DNA of 64,000 nucleotides from CAYTGR01 sp964437445 (GTDB lineage Bacteria; Chloroflexota; Anaerolineae; B4-G1; SLSP01). Shown here one piece after another: positions 35,513-42,917 of this stretch (its first letter is position 1; each line of letters opens with the position of its first letter). A program made the translations under genes and the position numbers. The stretch is taken from NCBI GenBank assembly GCA_964437445.1, contig CAYTGR010000003.1, positions 62,001 through 126,000 on the forward strand, in the 5' to 3' direction. The notes under the pieces were generated by a model. It did not search any database. It worked only from the letters and a program-made list of their open reading frames with translations, and was not told where the DNA came from.

Positions 35513-36654
35513 GCGGTTGCCTCCTCATCTTTTTCCGCTTGTTTGAGGGCGGCCATCATCCGGCGCGCGGCCCAGCGGCGCGTCCACAGCGCCGAGCCGA
35601 CGACAAAGAGGACCACCAGCCCTAAGATGGTATCAATCAGCGCCGAGGGGACCTGCACGGCCCGCTGCATCTTGTCGGCGCCGACCAGCAGGGCGCCGAA
35701 GAGCGCCGAGGCGGGAATCAGTCCCAGGGGATGCAGGCCGCCGAAGAGCGCCGCCACGATGCCCGAAAAGCCGTAGCCGCTGGTGATCCCCTCCAGCAGC
35801 CGGTGCTGGACGCCGAGCACCTCCACCACGCCGGCCAGCCCGGCAAAGCCCCCTGCCAGCGTCAGCGAGAGCGCCTGGTAGAAGGGGACGTTGAGGCCGG
35901 CGTAGCGGGTCGCGTCGGGGTTCAGGCCCACGGCTCGGATGCGGTAGCCGATGGTGGTGCGCCACAGGAAAATGTAGACGGCGAGGGCCAACAGCACGGC
36001 TAAAATCGCCCCGGCGTGGAGCAGTGTTTGGGGGATCAGCCGGGGCAGCCAGACCTGTTCCGGCAGCCGCTCCGACTGCGCCAGATAGGTCCCGGCGGTG
36101 ATCCCGGCGGGGTCAATCAGCGGCCCCCGGATCAGCATGTTCATCAGCTGCACGGCGATCGCGTTCATCATCACCGTGCTCAAGATTTCGTTGACGTTCA
36201 GGCGCGCCTTCAGGATGCCGGGCACAAAGCCCCAGGCGGCCCCGGCTAAGAAGCCCATGATGAGCGTGGTGGGGATCAGGAGCCAGCCTGGCCAGGTGCG
36301 AAAGGTGAGCGGGAACCAGGTCGCCATCAGCGCCCCGGCGATGATCTGGCCTTCGCCGCCGATGTTGATCACGCTGGCCCGAAAGGCGATGCAGATGCCC
36401 AGGCCCACCAGCAGCAGCGGTGTTGCTTTGACCAGCGCCTGGGTGATACCGGAGACGCTGCCGAAGACACCGGCCACCAGGGCGGTGTATGCTTGCAGCG
36501 GGTTGGCGCCGAGCAGGGCCAGCATGATCGCGCCGATGAGCAGCGCCAGCAACATGGCCGCCAGCGGGACGGAGGCGTTGAAGAGCGCTTCGCGCCAATG
36601 GAGAGCCGTTTTGGGAGGGCGGGACTGCGTGGAGAGTTTTTTGGATTCCATCAT
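35509..36654 (-). CDS. ABC transporter permease 1 (BMP/nucleoside type)
   Basis: 381 residues, about nine or ten membrane helices, BPD_transp_2 family. Motifs are VINIGGEGQIIAGALMA and GYGFSGIVAALFGGLHPLGLIP. The typical NupB-like N-terminal extension is present. Two adjacent ATG codons (36,654 and 36,651) can start it; GGGGAGAAAG lies just upstream. A strong minus-strand promoter is seen 75-115 bases upstream, so the transporter genes can be expressed apart from pxpABC. Confidence 0.88.
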   Translation of the reverse strand: MMESKKLSTQSRPPKTALHWREALFNASVPLAAMLLALLIGAIMLALLGANPLQAYTALVAGVFGSVSGITQALVKATPLLLVGLGICIAFRASVINIGGEGQIIAGALMATWFPLTFRTWPGWLLIPTTLIMGFLAGAAWGFVPGILKARLNVNEILSTVMMNAIAVQLMNMLIRGPLIDPAGITAGTYLAQSERLPEQVWLPRLIPQTLLHAGAILAVLLALAVYIFLWRTTIGYRIRAVGLNPDATRYAGLNVPFYQALSLTLAGGFAGLAGVVEVLGVQHRLLEGITSGYGFSGIVAALFGGLHPLGLIPASALFGALLVGADKMQRAVQVPSALIDTILGLVVLFVVGSALWTRRWAARRMMAALKQAEKDEEATA

Positions 36655-36738
36655 CTTTCTCCCCTGCCAGCGTTAGCCGGCCGGTATGGCCGTGGGGTGG
36701 ATGCCAAAGCAAGAAGCATGGCCGTTGCGCATATCACT

Positions 36739-36766
36739 ATTGTAGGGGAACTGCCGGCTTTGTCAA
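36739..36766 (-). promoter_or_regulatory. Near-consensus sigma-70 promoter of the ABC transporter operon
   Basis: On the minus strand TTGACA (36,766-36,761), 16-base spacer, TACAAT (36,744-36,739). It lies just upstream of the permease and just at the end of pxpC. Confidence 0.7.
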
Positions 36767-36768
36767 TT

Positions 36769-37722
36769 TCAAATCTGCAATTTTGCCTCCAACGTCGCCT
36801 GGAGTCTGACCAGGGCCTGCCAGGCGGCTTGCGCCTCGCTCAGCGTCACGGCCTGGAAGCGCACCCGGTCGCCGGGGAGACATTGCGCCAGCAGCGGCAG
36901 GTCGGCCTGGATGACGGTGGCGATTTTGGGGTAGCCGCCGGTGGTCTGGTGATCGGCCAGCAAGATGATCGGTTGCCCGTCGGCGGGTACTTGGATGCAG
37001 CCGGTCAGTACGCCGTCGGAGACGATCTCCGCCCGGCCTTGATGCGTGAGCGGTGGTCCGTGCAGCCGGTAGCCCATCCGGTCGGCGGCCGGCGTGATCT
37101 CGTAATCGGCAGAAAGGAAAGTCGCCAGCGCCGTTGGGGTGAAGGCTGCGTCTTGCGGGCCCAGTACCACGCGGAGGGTGGGGGCGGGCGTGTAAGGTGG
37201 GCGGGCCGTGGCCGGCCAGCGTCTGCCGGCGCGCCGGGCTAAATCGCTGCCGGCCGGACCCAAGGGCAGCCGGTCACCGGCGCGCAGCGCGCGTCCCTCC
37301 AGCCCGCCGAATCCGCCGGGCAAATAGGTGGCCTGCGAGCCGAGGAACGCCGGGAGCGCGATCCCGCCCGCTACGGCCAGGTAAGCGCGCGCGCCTCGCT
37401 TGCGTTCGCCAAAGGCAATGACTTCGCCGGCGCGCACGAAGCAGGCGTGCCAGGTGGGCACCGGGCGCGCGCCGATCCAGAGCGCGAACTCCGCCCCACA
37501 GATGGCGATCAGCGTCTCGGTCCAGGCGCGCAACACTGGCCCGGTCAGCGTGATCTCCAGACCGGCGGCGGTGGGCGCGTTGCCCACCAGCCGGTTGGCC
37601 GCCCAGAGCGCCGGCGCGTCCAGCGGCCCGGAGGGGGGGATGCCGTACCGCGCCCAGCCGGGCCGCCCGCCGTCCTGCACCGTGGTCAGGAAGCCGCCCT
37701 CAAGCAGTTCCAGCATCGTCAT
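36769..37722 (-). CDS. pxpC: 5-oxoprolinase subunit C
   Basis: 317 residues, PxpC/KipA (AHS2) family, normal length. Motifs are LLEGGFLTTVQDGGRPGWA at the start, YGIPPSGPLD and GSQATYLPGGFGG. With PxpA and PxpB it hydrolyses 5-oxoproline to glutamate using ATP, removing damage product from glutamine and glutathione turnover. Its start lies 23 bp inside the end of pxpB. Confidence 0.92.
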   Translation of the reverse strand: MTMLELLEGGFLTTVQDGGRPGWARYGIPPSGPLDAPALWAANRLVGNAPTAAGLEITLTGPVLRAWTETLIAICGAEFALWIGARPVPTWHACFVRAGEVIAFGERKRGARAYLAVAGGIALPAFLGSQATYLPGGFGGLEGRALRAGDRLPLGPAGSDLARRAGRRWPATARPPYTPAPTLRVVLGPQDAAFTPTALATFLSADYEITPAADRMGYRLHGPPLTHQGRAEIVSDGVLTGCIQVPADGQPIILLADHQTTGGYPKIATVIQADLPLLAQCLPGDRVRFQAVTLSEAQAAWQALVRLQATLEAKLQI

Positions 37723-38386
37723 CTACCGGCACAAAGCGCACCCGGTCACCGGGCCGCAGCCAGAAAGGCTCGGCGCGGTGGGGGTCAAACAAGGCCAGGG
37801 GGGTGCGGCCGATGATCCGCCAGCCGCCGGGCGTGGGGAGCGCGTAGACGCCGGCTTGTGGCCCGGCGATGCCCACGCTGCCCGGCGCTACGCGGGCGCG
37901 CGGGGTAGCAAGGCGCGGCGTGGCCAGTTCCGCCGGCAGGCCGAACAGGTAGGCAAAGCCCGGCGCGAAGCCCAACAGCGCCACGCGATAGGTCGCCTGG
38001 CTGTGGCGGCGGATCACTTCGGCGGGGGAGAGTCCGGTGTGCGCGGCGACAGCCGCTAAATCTGGCCCGGCCTCGCCGCCGTAACGGACGGGGAGCTCCA
38101 CCAGGCGGCCCTCTGGGAGCGCCGTAGCTTTCAACCCGGCCAGCGCCTGTTGCAAATGTGCCTGGACTGCCTCAGCGGTGACCACCAGCGGATCATAGAC
38201 GACCAGGAGCGAGCGGTAGGTTGGAACCGTCTCCACCAGGCCGGGAAAGGGGGTGCTGGTGAGCGCCGTATCCAGCGCGTGCACCCGCTGGTTGAGCGTT
38301 TCATCCAGCGTGTCGCCGAACTCCACGGTGAAAGCCGTCTCCCCCACCGGGCGCAGGATCGTTGAGTTACTGAGGCACTGATTCAT
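37700..38386 (-). CDS. pxpB: 5-oxoprolinase subunit B
   Basis: 228 residues, PxpB/KipI (AHS1) family. Motifs are ETAFTVEFGD, VELPVRYGGEAGPDL, GFAPGFAYL and PGSVGIAGPQAGVYALPTPG, then GRTPLALFD. It forms the B-C complex of the prokaryotic 5-oxoprolinase. Placed 43 bp after pxpA and overlapping pxpC, so clearly one operon. Confidence 0.93.
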   Translation of the reverse strand: MNQCLSNSTILRPVGETAFTVEFGDTLDETLNQRVHALDTALTSTPFPGLVETVPTYRSLLVVYDPLVVTAEAVQAHLQQALAGLKATALPEGRLVELPVRYGGEAGPDLAAVAAHTGLSPAEVIRRHSQATYRVALLGFAPGFAYLFGLPAELATPRLATPRARVAPGSVGIAGPQAGVYALPTPGGWRIIGRTPLALFDPHRAEPFWLRPGDRVRFVPVDDDAGTA

Positions 38387-38429
38387 GGATCATGCAGATA
38401 GTATAGTAGCGCAAACTTTAGGCTGCGTC

Positions 38430-39367
38430 TTATGGCAGGCTTGGGTTTGCCCTACCTCTTTCCAGCGGCGCGATGGTCACGCCGGCAGCTTCCAGGGCCG
38501 TCCGCAGGGCAAGNNNNNNNNNNNNNNNNNNNNNNNNNNNNNNNNNNNNNNNNNNNNNNNNNNNNNNNNNNNNNNNNNNNNNNNNNNNNNNNNNNNNNNN
38601 NNNNNNNNNNNNNTTTCCAGCGGCGCGATGGTCACGCCGGCAGCTTCCAGGGCCGTCCGCAGGGCAAGGGCCAGCCGGGCTGCGCCGGGAGTATCGCCGT
38701 GCAGGCAGAGCGTCTCTATCGGCAGGCGGATGGTCTCGCCGTTGCTGGCTTCCACCGTCCCGTGCGTCACCATCTGCACCGCGCGCGCGGCGACCCGGGC
38801 CGGATCGTGGATCACCGCGCCCGGCTCGCTACGCGGCACGAGCGTCCCGTCGGGGCGGTAGGCGCGGTCGGCGAACCCCTCGCGGGCCACGCGCAAGCCT
38901 GCTTGCTGCGCGGTTTGCGCCAGCGCCGAAGCGGGCAACGTGACCACAATCAGCTGCCGGTCAAAGGCCGCCACGGCCCGCACGAAGGCGGCGGCCCGTG
39001 TGGTATCCCGCGCGACGACGTTGTAGAGCGCGCCGTGGGGCTTCACATGGACGAGCGGGACGCCGTGGGCACGGGTGAAGGCCGCCAGCGCCCCGATCTG
39101 ATAGAGCGTGAAGGCTTCCAGTTCCGTCGGCGTCAGCTCCAGGATACGGCGGCCGAATCCCTGCAGGTCGGGGTAACCGGGGTGGGCGCCGATGGCGACC
39201 CCGGCCTCCACCGCCAGCGCCACCGTTTGCGCCATCACCGTCGGATCGCCGGCGTGCAGCCCGCAGGCGATGTTTGCCGAGGCGATCACCGGCATGAGCG
39301 CCGCATCCTCGCCCAGCGTGTAGCGGCCAAAACTCTCGCCCAGATCGCAATTCAGGTCAATGAACAT
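38430..39367 (-). CDS. pxpA: 5-oxoprolinase subunit A (LamB/YcsF), split only by an assembly artefact
   Basis: The N-terminal part (MFIDLNCDLGESFGRY, ANIACGLHAGDP, IGAHPGYPD, VKPHGALYN, ETLCLHGDTPGA) is unmistakable LamB/YcsF. The N run at 38,514-38,613 falls near the C-terminus. If the 100 N and one 55-bp copy are removed, the frame continues from the V-T-I-A-P-L-E end through nine more residues to a TAA at 38,430-38,432, giving 260 residues, the usual length. The gene is therefore intact, and the raw frame across the N run is meaningless. It is first of pxpABC. Confidence 0.9.
38514..38613. other. 100-N scaffold gap flanked by a 55-bp duplicate
   Basis: Exactly 100 N. Bases 38,459-38,513 are identical to 38,614-38,668. 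The duplicated text is the 3' part of pxpA. Removing 155 bases restores the pxpA frame, direct support that this gap is false. Confidence 0.92.
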
Positions 39368-39378
39368 GGCTTTTGGCT

Positions 39379-40584
39379 CTAATCCGAGATAGTCCAGCTT
39401 TTATCGGAGGTCAGCTCCACATTCTGTTCGGTGACCAGATCCTGACCCTCGCAATCCTTGGCTAACAGGTCGTAGGAGCCGGGTTTAACGTAGAAAAGGC
39501 GCTCGCCACCTTTCTCATCTATGACTTCTCTGCTGCCCATCCAATCCTGGCCCCAGTTGTCGGCGGTGGTCGGGGCAATGTAGACATAGCAGATGGCGAC
39601 GCTGCTGTTATTGATCAGGTGCAGGGCTACGGTCTGACCGGGGCCGCCGATGGTGAGGGTGGTGCTGGCGGCAATGTCCCAGGCCGTCCCCATCCTGATC
39701 CCGTCGCAGCTTCTGACCAGCACGTCGTACCGGTCAAAGGGCAGCTCAATCATCCGGGAGTAGCCTGGCTCTACGTCATCGCCTTCCGTCAGCTGGTCCT
39801 CCCCCCAGGAGTCGCTGTCGGCCTGGGAGATGTAGATGTCACAGATGTTTTCGGGGGATTCATTGGCGATGGTGATGAGCAGCCCTTCAGCCAGGCCCGG
39901 CTGACCGGTGGCGCCCAAAATGGTCCAGACATACTCAGCGGTGATTTTGATATCCAGATCGCTTTGGATCTCCTGGTGATCGCAGTCCTCGGCCCGCAGA
40001 TCGTAGCGCCCCGGGTCAACGTAGAAGATGCGCCGTTTGCCACCGGTGCCGATGCTCTCTTTAGCGCCCAGCTGGTCCGCGCCCCAATCCTCGCTGCCGG
40101 CCGGCGGCAAATACAGGAAGCAGAGCTCCTGCGGGCTGTCGTTGGTGACGAGCAGGGCGACCTTGCCGGCTCCGCCGACGGTGACCGTGGTCGCCGCTGA
40201 GATTTTCCAGGCGGTCTGGACGGCGATGTCGTTGCAATCGCGGATCATGACATCGTAAGTGCCGGGGGGAACATCGAAATCGTGGGTTGCCCCAGAGACG
40301 ATGGTCTCGCTGGCCGCCAACCAGTTGTCGCCCCAGGCTTGCTGGTCGCTGGACGAGATGTAAACGTAACACAGTTCGCCCGGCGAATCGTTTTGCACCC
40401 GGAGGCGGAAAGTTCGCTCTGAAGGGGACGTCGCCGGGGGCGTTAGCTCGGTGGTCGGCGGCGCTTCGGTGATGGGTTCCTGGGGCGGCGCTTCCGTGAC
40501 GGGCGGTGAAGGCTGCACCAGAGAGCAGCCTAACGTTATCCCTAACAATCCTACCATGGCCAACCATTGCCAGTTCCGACGCAT
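39379..40584 (-). CDS. Probable lipoprotein with four alternating two-cysteine modules (A-B-A-B)
   Basis: 401 residues from ATG 40,584 (GGAGGT upstream; the longer start at 40,632 is rejected). A signal segment ends ITLGC with C20, an atypical lipobox, then a Pro/Thr-rich linker to about residue 57. Four modules of about 83 residues follow: A1 58-138, B1 141-224, A2 234-314, B2 318-401. Each has a strand CYVYIS or a variant, a WG-D-x-L motif, G-x-Y-D, and a DC or SC near the middle. Each module has exactly two Cys (72/117, 155/201, 248/293, 332/378), a likely disulfide. A modules end TVGG or TIGG; B modules end WTILG or WTISD. I do not recognise the family. The neighbouring lipoprotein has one A-B pair. 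Confidence 0.75.
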   Translation of the reverse strand: MRRNWQWLAMVGLLGITLGCSLVQPSPPVTEAPPQEPITEAPPTTELTPPATSPSERTFRLRVQNDSPGELCYVYISSSDQQAWGDNWLAASETIVSGATHDFDVPPGTYDVMIRDCNDIAVQTAWKISAATTVTVGGAGKVALLVTNDSPQELCFLYLPPAGSEDWGADQLGAKESIGTGGKRRIFYVDPGRYDLRAEDCDHQEIQSDLDIKITAEYVWTILGATGQPGLAEGLLITIANESPENICDIYISQADSDSWGEDQLTEGDDVEPGYSRMIELPFDRYDVLVRSCDGIRMGTAWDIAASTTLTIGGPGQTVALHLINNSSVAICYVYIAPTTADNWGQDWMGSREVIDEKGGERLFYVKPGSYDLLAKDCEGQDLVTEQNVELTSDKSWTISD

Positions 40585-40591
40585 GTTTGAC

Positions 40592-40660
40592 CTCCCATGA
40601 AAGCCAGATTTAACCGCCAAAAGCGCGGACATGCAGAGTTCTTCTTGTCCCCCGCCTCCC
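40592..40660. repeat. Dispersed repeat copy 1 (CATGAAAGCCAGATTTAACC)
   Basis: CTCCCATGAAAGCCAGATTT(AACC) followed by GCGCGGA and TTCTTG-TCCCC text. A second copy lies at 41,988-42,055. Both are just upstream of minus-strand start codons. Confidence 0.6.
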
Positions 40661-40730
40661 TGCCCCCCAGTACAGGGCGGGCGGAGCCGATAACATAGCT
40701 GGCGCCTCTTGCCTGATGATGAGTGAGGCT

Positions 40731-40786
40731 GTAGTGACGCCTTCAGGCGTTCCTGTGGCGCAAGAAGCAGCTAAAGCCGCCACTAC
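40731..40786. repeat. Two palindromes of the CTRAAG/YACTAC family
   Basis: 40,731-40,750 reads GTAGTGACGCCTTCAGGCGT (inverted orientation) and 40,767-40,786 reads GCAGCTAAAGCCGCCACTAC. They face each other about 16 bases apart in the spacer between the two module lipoproteins. Confidence 0.6.
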
Positions 40787-40816
40787 AACCCCGGATTTGC
40801 GTAAGCCCTCATTCAA

Positions 40817-41455
40817 TCAATCAGAGATTGTCCAGGTAGTCTCCTTGTTGATGTCTACACCCTGTTCCTGAATCAGGTCCTTCTGATCGCAGTCCTGGGC
40901 CAGGAGATCGTAGGTGCCGGGGGCAAGATAGAAGATGCGCTGCCCGTCCTGAGCGGCAACGCTCTCCTTCGCGCCCAGCCAATCATCGCCCCAACTGTCA
41001 TTGCCGCTCGGGGAGATGAAAATGTAGCAGATTTCTATGCTGGAGGTGTTTTTAACCAGGAAAGCAACTTTGTCTTGGCCCCCTACGGTGACGGTAGCAT
41101 CACTGCTGACCTGCCAGGCGGTTTGTACCGGAATATCATCGCAGTCTCTCACCATCACATCGTGCTCGGCAGCCGTGTCTACCTGGAAGGCCTTGGATTT
41201 GCCGCTGGCGATTTTGCCGTCCAGCCAGCTGTCGCCCCATGATTCCTGGTCGCTGGCGGAGATGTAAACGTAGCATACGTCGTAGGGACTCTGATTTTTC
41301 ACAGTGATGGTGAAGCCGCCGGCCGCCGGCGGTTCGGTGGTGGCCGGTGGTTCGGTAATGTCCACCGGCTCTGGTGTTTTGGTGCCTCCGCCGGCGCAGG
41401 CCAGCGAAAGGAGCAACAGCCCAACAATGGTCGCGAACACGAGTTTCTTATTCAT
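40817..41455 (-). CDS. Lipoprotein with one A-B pair of two-cysteine modules
   Basis: 212 residues. The lipobox LSLAC puts the lipidated Cys at residue 20; a Thr/Pro-rich linker runs to about residue 46. Module A (about 47-126, Cys 61/105) and module B (about 129-212, Cys 143/189) match the modules of the gene just downstream, including CYVYISASDQ, SWGDSWL, VRDCDDIPVQTAW and the WTISD ending. The two genes are therefore paralogues, one a doubled form of the other. AGGAGG lies before the ATG. The modules look like a secreted beta domain held by a disulfide. Ligand and function are unknown. Confidence 0.8.
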   Translation of the reverse strand: MNKKLVFATIVGLLLLSLACAGGGTKTPEPVDITEPPATTEPPAAGGFTITVKNQSPYDVCYVYISASDQESWGDSWLDGKIASGKSKAFQVDTAAEHDVMVRDCDDIPVQTAWQVSSDATVTVGGQDKVAFLVKNTSSIEICYIFISPSGNDSWGDDWLGAKESVAAQDGQRIFYLAPGTYDLLAQDCDQKDLIQEQGVDINKETTWTISD

Positions 41456-41473
41456 CTGAATCCTCCTGTGGTT

Positions 41474-41502
41474 ATTTAGCTAAGAGCACAATTTTTACTC
41501 AA
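41474..41502 (-). promoter_or_regulatory. Possible promoter of the A-B lipoprotein gene
   Basis: Minus strand TTGAGT (41,502-41,497), 17-base spacer, CTAAAT (41,479-41,474), about 20 bases upstream of the start. Moderate match only. Confidence 0.35.
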
Positions 41503-41585
41503 TGTAACGACAGTTTTGAAGTCTTATGCTACATCACCCCTCCTACCTTGTTGAGACCTACCGGCTGCGGGTCGTGGCGAGGGCG

Positions 41586-41960
41586 TTATGAACGAGCCGA
41601 TGGGCCTTGACGCAGGCCCCGTGCCTGCAACACCGGCAGCACGAAGGCGATCCCGGAATAGGGTTGGTTAAACTCTCCCAATATCCGCTCAGTCTCGTCC
41701 AGCAGATGATCCACGTCAAAGTCGTCGCAGACCACGCTCAGCAACATCCGCTGGTTGCCGCCGATCTCCTCTTCGTCATCCATGAGCAGATGTAGCGACG
41801 GTATCAGGGGCAGATCATCCTGGAGGAGCCGCTCTTTGAATGTCGCGTAGCCCAGGCTGCCGATAATGGTGGTGCCCGGCACTCCCAACTGCTCCCAGAG
41901 GCGGGCGACCTGACAGGCGCTGTGGGGATTCATGATGATCGCCAAAACAGCTTTAGGCAT
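41586..41960 (-). CDS. PII-like small signalling protein
   Basis: 124 residues with an alternating beta-alpha pattern: AVLAIIMNPHSACQVARLWE, then GVPGTTIIGSLGYATF, a middle segment PLIPSLHLLMDDEEE, VVCDDFDVDHLLDETERILG and YSGIAFVLPVLQARGL. This is the ferredoxin-like layout of PII/CutA-type trimers. The T-loop region is not conserved with GlnB and there is no uridylylated Tyr motif, so it is an unclassified PII-like protein, perhaps binding a nucleotide. Its start overlaps the end of a small membrane ORF. Confidence 0.55.
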   Translation of the reverse strand: MPKAVLAIIMNPHSACQVARLWEQLGVPGTTIIGSLGYATFKERLLQDDLPLIPSLHLLMDDEEEIGGNQRMLLSVVCDDFDVDHLLDETERILGEFNQPYSGIAFVLPVLQARGLRQGPSARS

Positions 41961-42153
41961 CTTGAACCTCCCTGGATGGGGTGGGGTCTCCCATGAAAGC
42001 CAGATTTAACCACCGAGAACGCGCGGAGTTTTTCTTGCTCCCCGGCTCCCCGATCCCTGCCGGTTGGTTCAGCCGTATACTGATCCAACCACTGGCTGGG
42101 GCCACGAGCAGCAGCAAGACCAAGATGAGCAGGGCAGGGACCAGCGGAACCAT
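41953..42153 (-). CDS. Possible small membrane protein upstream of the PII-like gene
   Basis: 66 codons from an ATG with a good CTGGAGG Shine-Dalgarno. Residues 5-20 are hydrophobic (LVPALLILVLLLLVAP), the rest is polar and partly encoded by the dispersed repeat at 41,988-42,055. The TAA stop overlaps the start of the PII-like gene, so translation could be coupled. The repeat-derived second half argues that it may be chance. PII proteins often sit beside the membrane proteins they regulate. Confidence 0.35.
   Translation of the reverse strand: MVPLVPALLILVLLLLVAPASGWISIRLNQPAGIGEPGSKKNSARSRWLNLAFMGDPTPSREVQDA
41988..42055. repeat. Dispersed repeat copy 2
   Basis: CTCCCATGAAAGCCAGATTT(AACC)ACCGAGAACGCGCGGAG, partner of 40,592-40,660; also related to the inverted repeat near 14,386. 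Confidence 0.55.
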
Positions 42154-42334
42154 CGTTTAACCTCCAGAGGGAATCGTGTGGGCGAGACTGGCCGGATTTT
42201 GTGGATGGTGCGCCACCCTGGTGCTCACACGTTCAAGCTATTCCCACTCTATCCTTTGTGCTCATTATACCGGGATTTATCTTATAGTACAACCGTTGGG
42301 CCTCCTTTTCTGAAATTCTTTTCTTCTGAACAAG

Positions 42335-42362
42335 TTGCTTCTTTTTGCAATTGTGCTATACT
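42335..42362 (+). promoter_or_regulatory. Sigma-70-like promoter for the 143-residue unknown gene
   Basis: TTGCTT (42,335-42,340), 16-base spacer, TATACT (42,357-42,362), followed 35 bases later by the start codon. Confidence 0.55.
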
Positions 42363-42396
42363 CTTGCATAGAGGTTCGGCGGTAAGAGAGCCGAAA

Positions 42397-42828
42397 ATGG
42401 ACAAACAACCGGTCCAATTACTTTCCCCTTCACAAGTCATGCAGCTGACCGAGCTGGCCGAGCGGGCCCGCCTCGGGTTAAGCCGGTTTTCGGGTGCCCC
42501 GGTAGAATATAATGTGAACGGTTTGCAGCTACTGGATGAATGGATTGATCGCCATTTGCGCCAGTTCCCCCAACCCTCCCCGCAGATTACTACCGTCTGG
42601 GGGGCTTTCCTGGGCGCCGTCTTCTGCAAGCGTTTCCAGGGGGAGTGGGGGATAGAGACGGCGCAGCGCAAACCCAAATTGGGCATTCGCTGCCCCAAAG
42701 AGGACAACGGTTTCGTGTTTGTGGACGTGATGGAGCAGATTGAGCGCCGCATCAAAGGCGGTATGGAAGAATCACTGGCCTATTATTACACAATGAAGGG
42801 TGTGGAGATTAGAGAAGAATCCTTCTGA
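42397..42828 (+). CDS. Conserved-looking protein of unknown function
   Basis: 143 residues from ATG 42,397; the open frame extends upstream through the promoter region and into a region antisense to another gene, so the later start is taken. No signal peptide. Helical N-terminus (SPSQVMQLTELAERARLGLSR), then a segment WGAFLGAVFCKRFQGEWGIE and a final helix around VDVMEQIERRIKGGMEESLA. The WG-x-x-LG pattern resembles domains of unknown function found in immunity-like or nucleotide-binding small proteins, but I cannot name a family. It has its own promoter and a downstream terminator hairpin, so it is a monocistronic gene. Confidence 0.65.
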   Translation: MDKQPVQLLSPSQVMQLTELAERARLGLSRFSGAPVEYNVNGLQLLDEWIDRHLRQFPQPSPQITTVWGAFLGAVFCKRFQGEWGIETAQRKPKLGIRCPKEDNGFVFVDVMEQIERRIKGGMEESLAYYYTMKGVEIREESF

Positions 42829-42847
42829 CGCTGGCGGCGCATTTGAA

Positions 42848-42891
42848 CAGAACGCTCCTCCCGTGGTTGGGTGCCTGGGAGGAGCGTTCTG
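42848..42891. terminator. Bidirectional terminator hairpin
   Basis: CAGAACGCTCCTCCC (42,848-42,862) and its perfect complement at 42,877-42,891, between two convergent genes. 15-bp stem, 14-base loop. Confidence 0.75.
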
Positions 42892-42917
42892 TAGGAAGCA
42901 GCGGAAGTTCGGGCCGG

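Noticed and set aside
34596..35528. A second 310-codon minus-strand frame overlapping the ABC permease
   Set aside because: It is the neighbouring frame of the permease; its translation is Arg/Gly-rich and non-membrane, whereas the other frame has the expected membrane helices.
38514..38613. pxpA as a truncated or frameshifted pseudogene
   Set aside because: The break coincides with the 100-N gap and a duplicated 55 bp. Collapsing both gives a normal-length protein.
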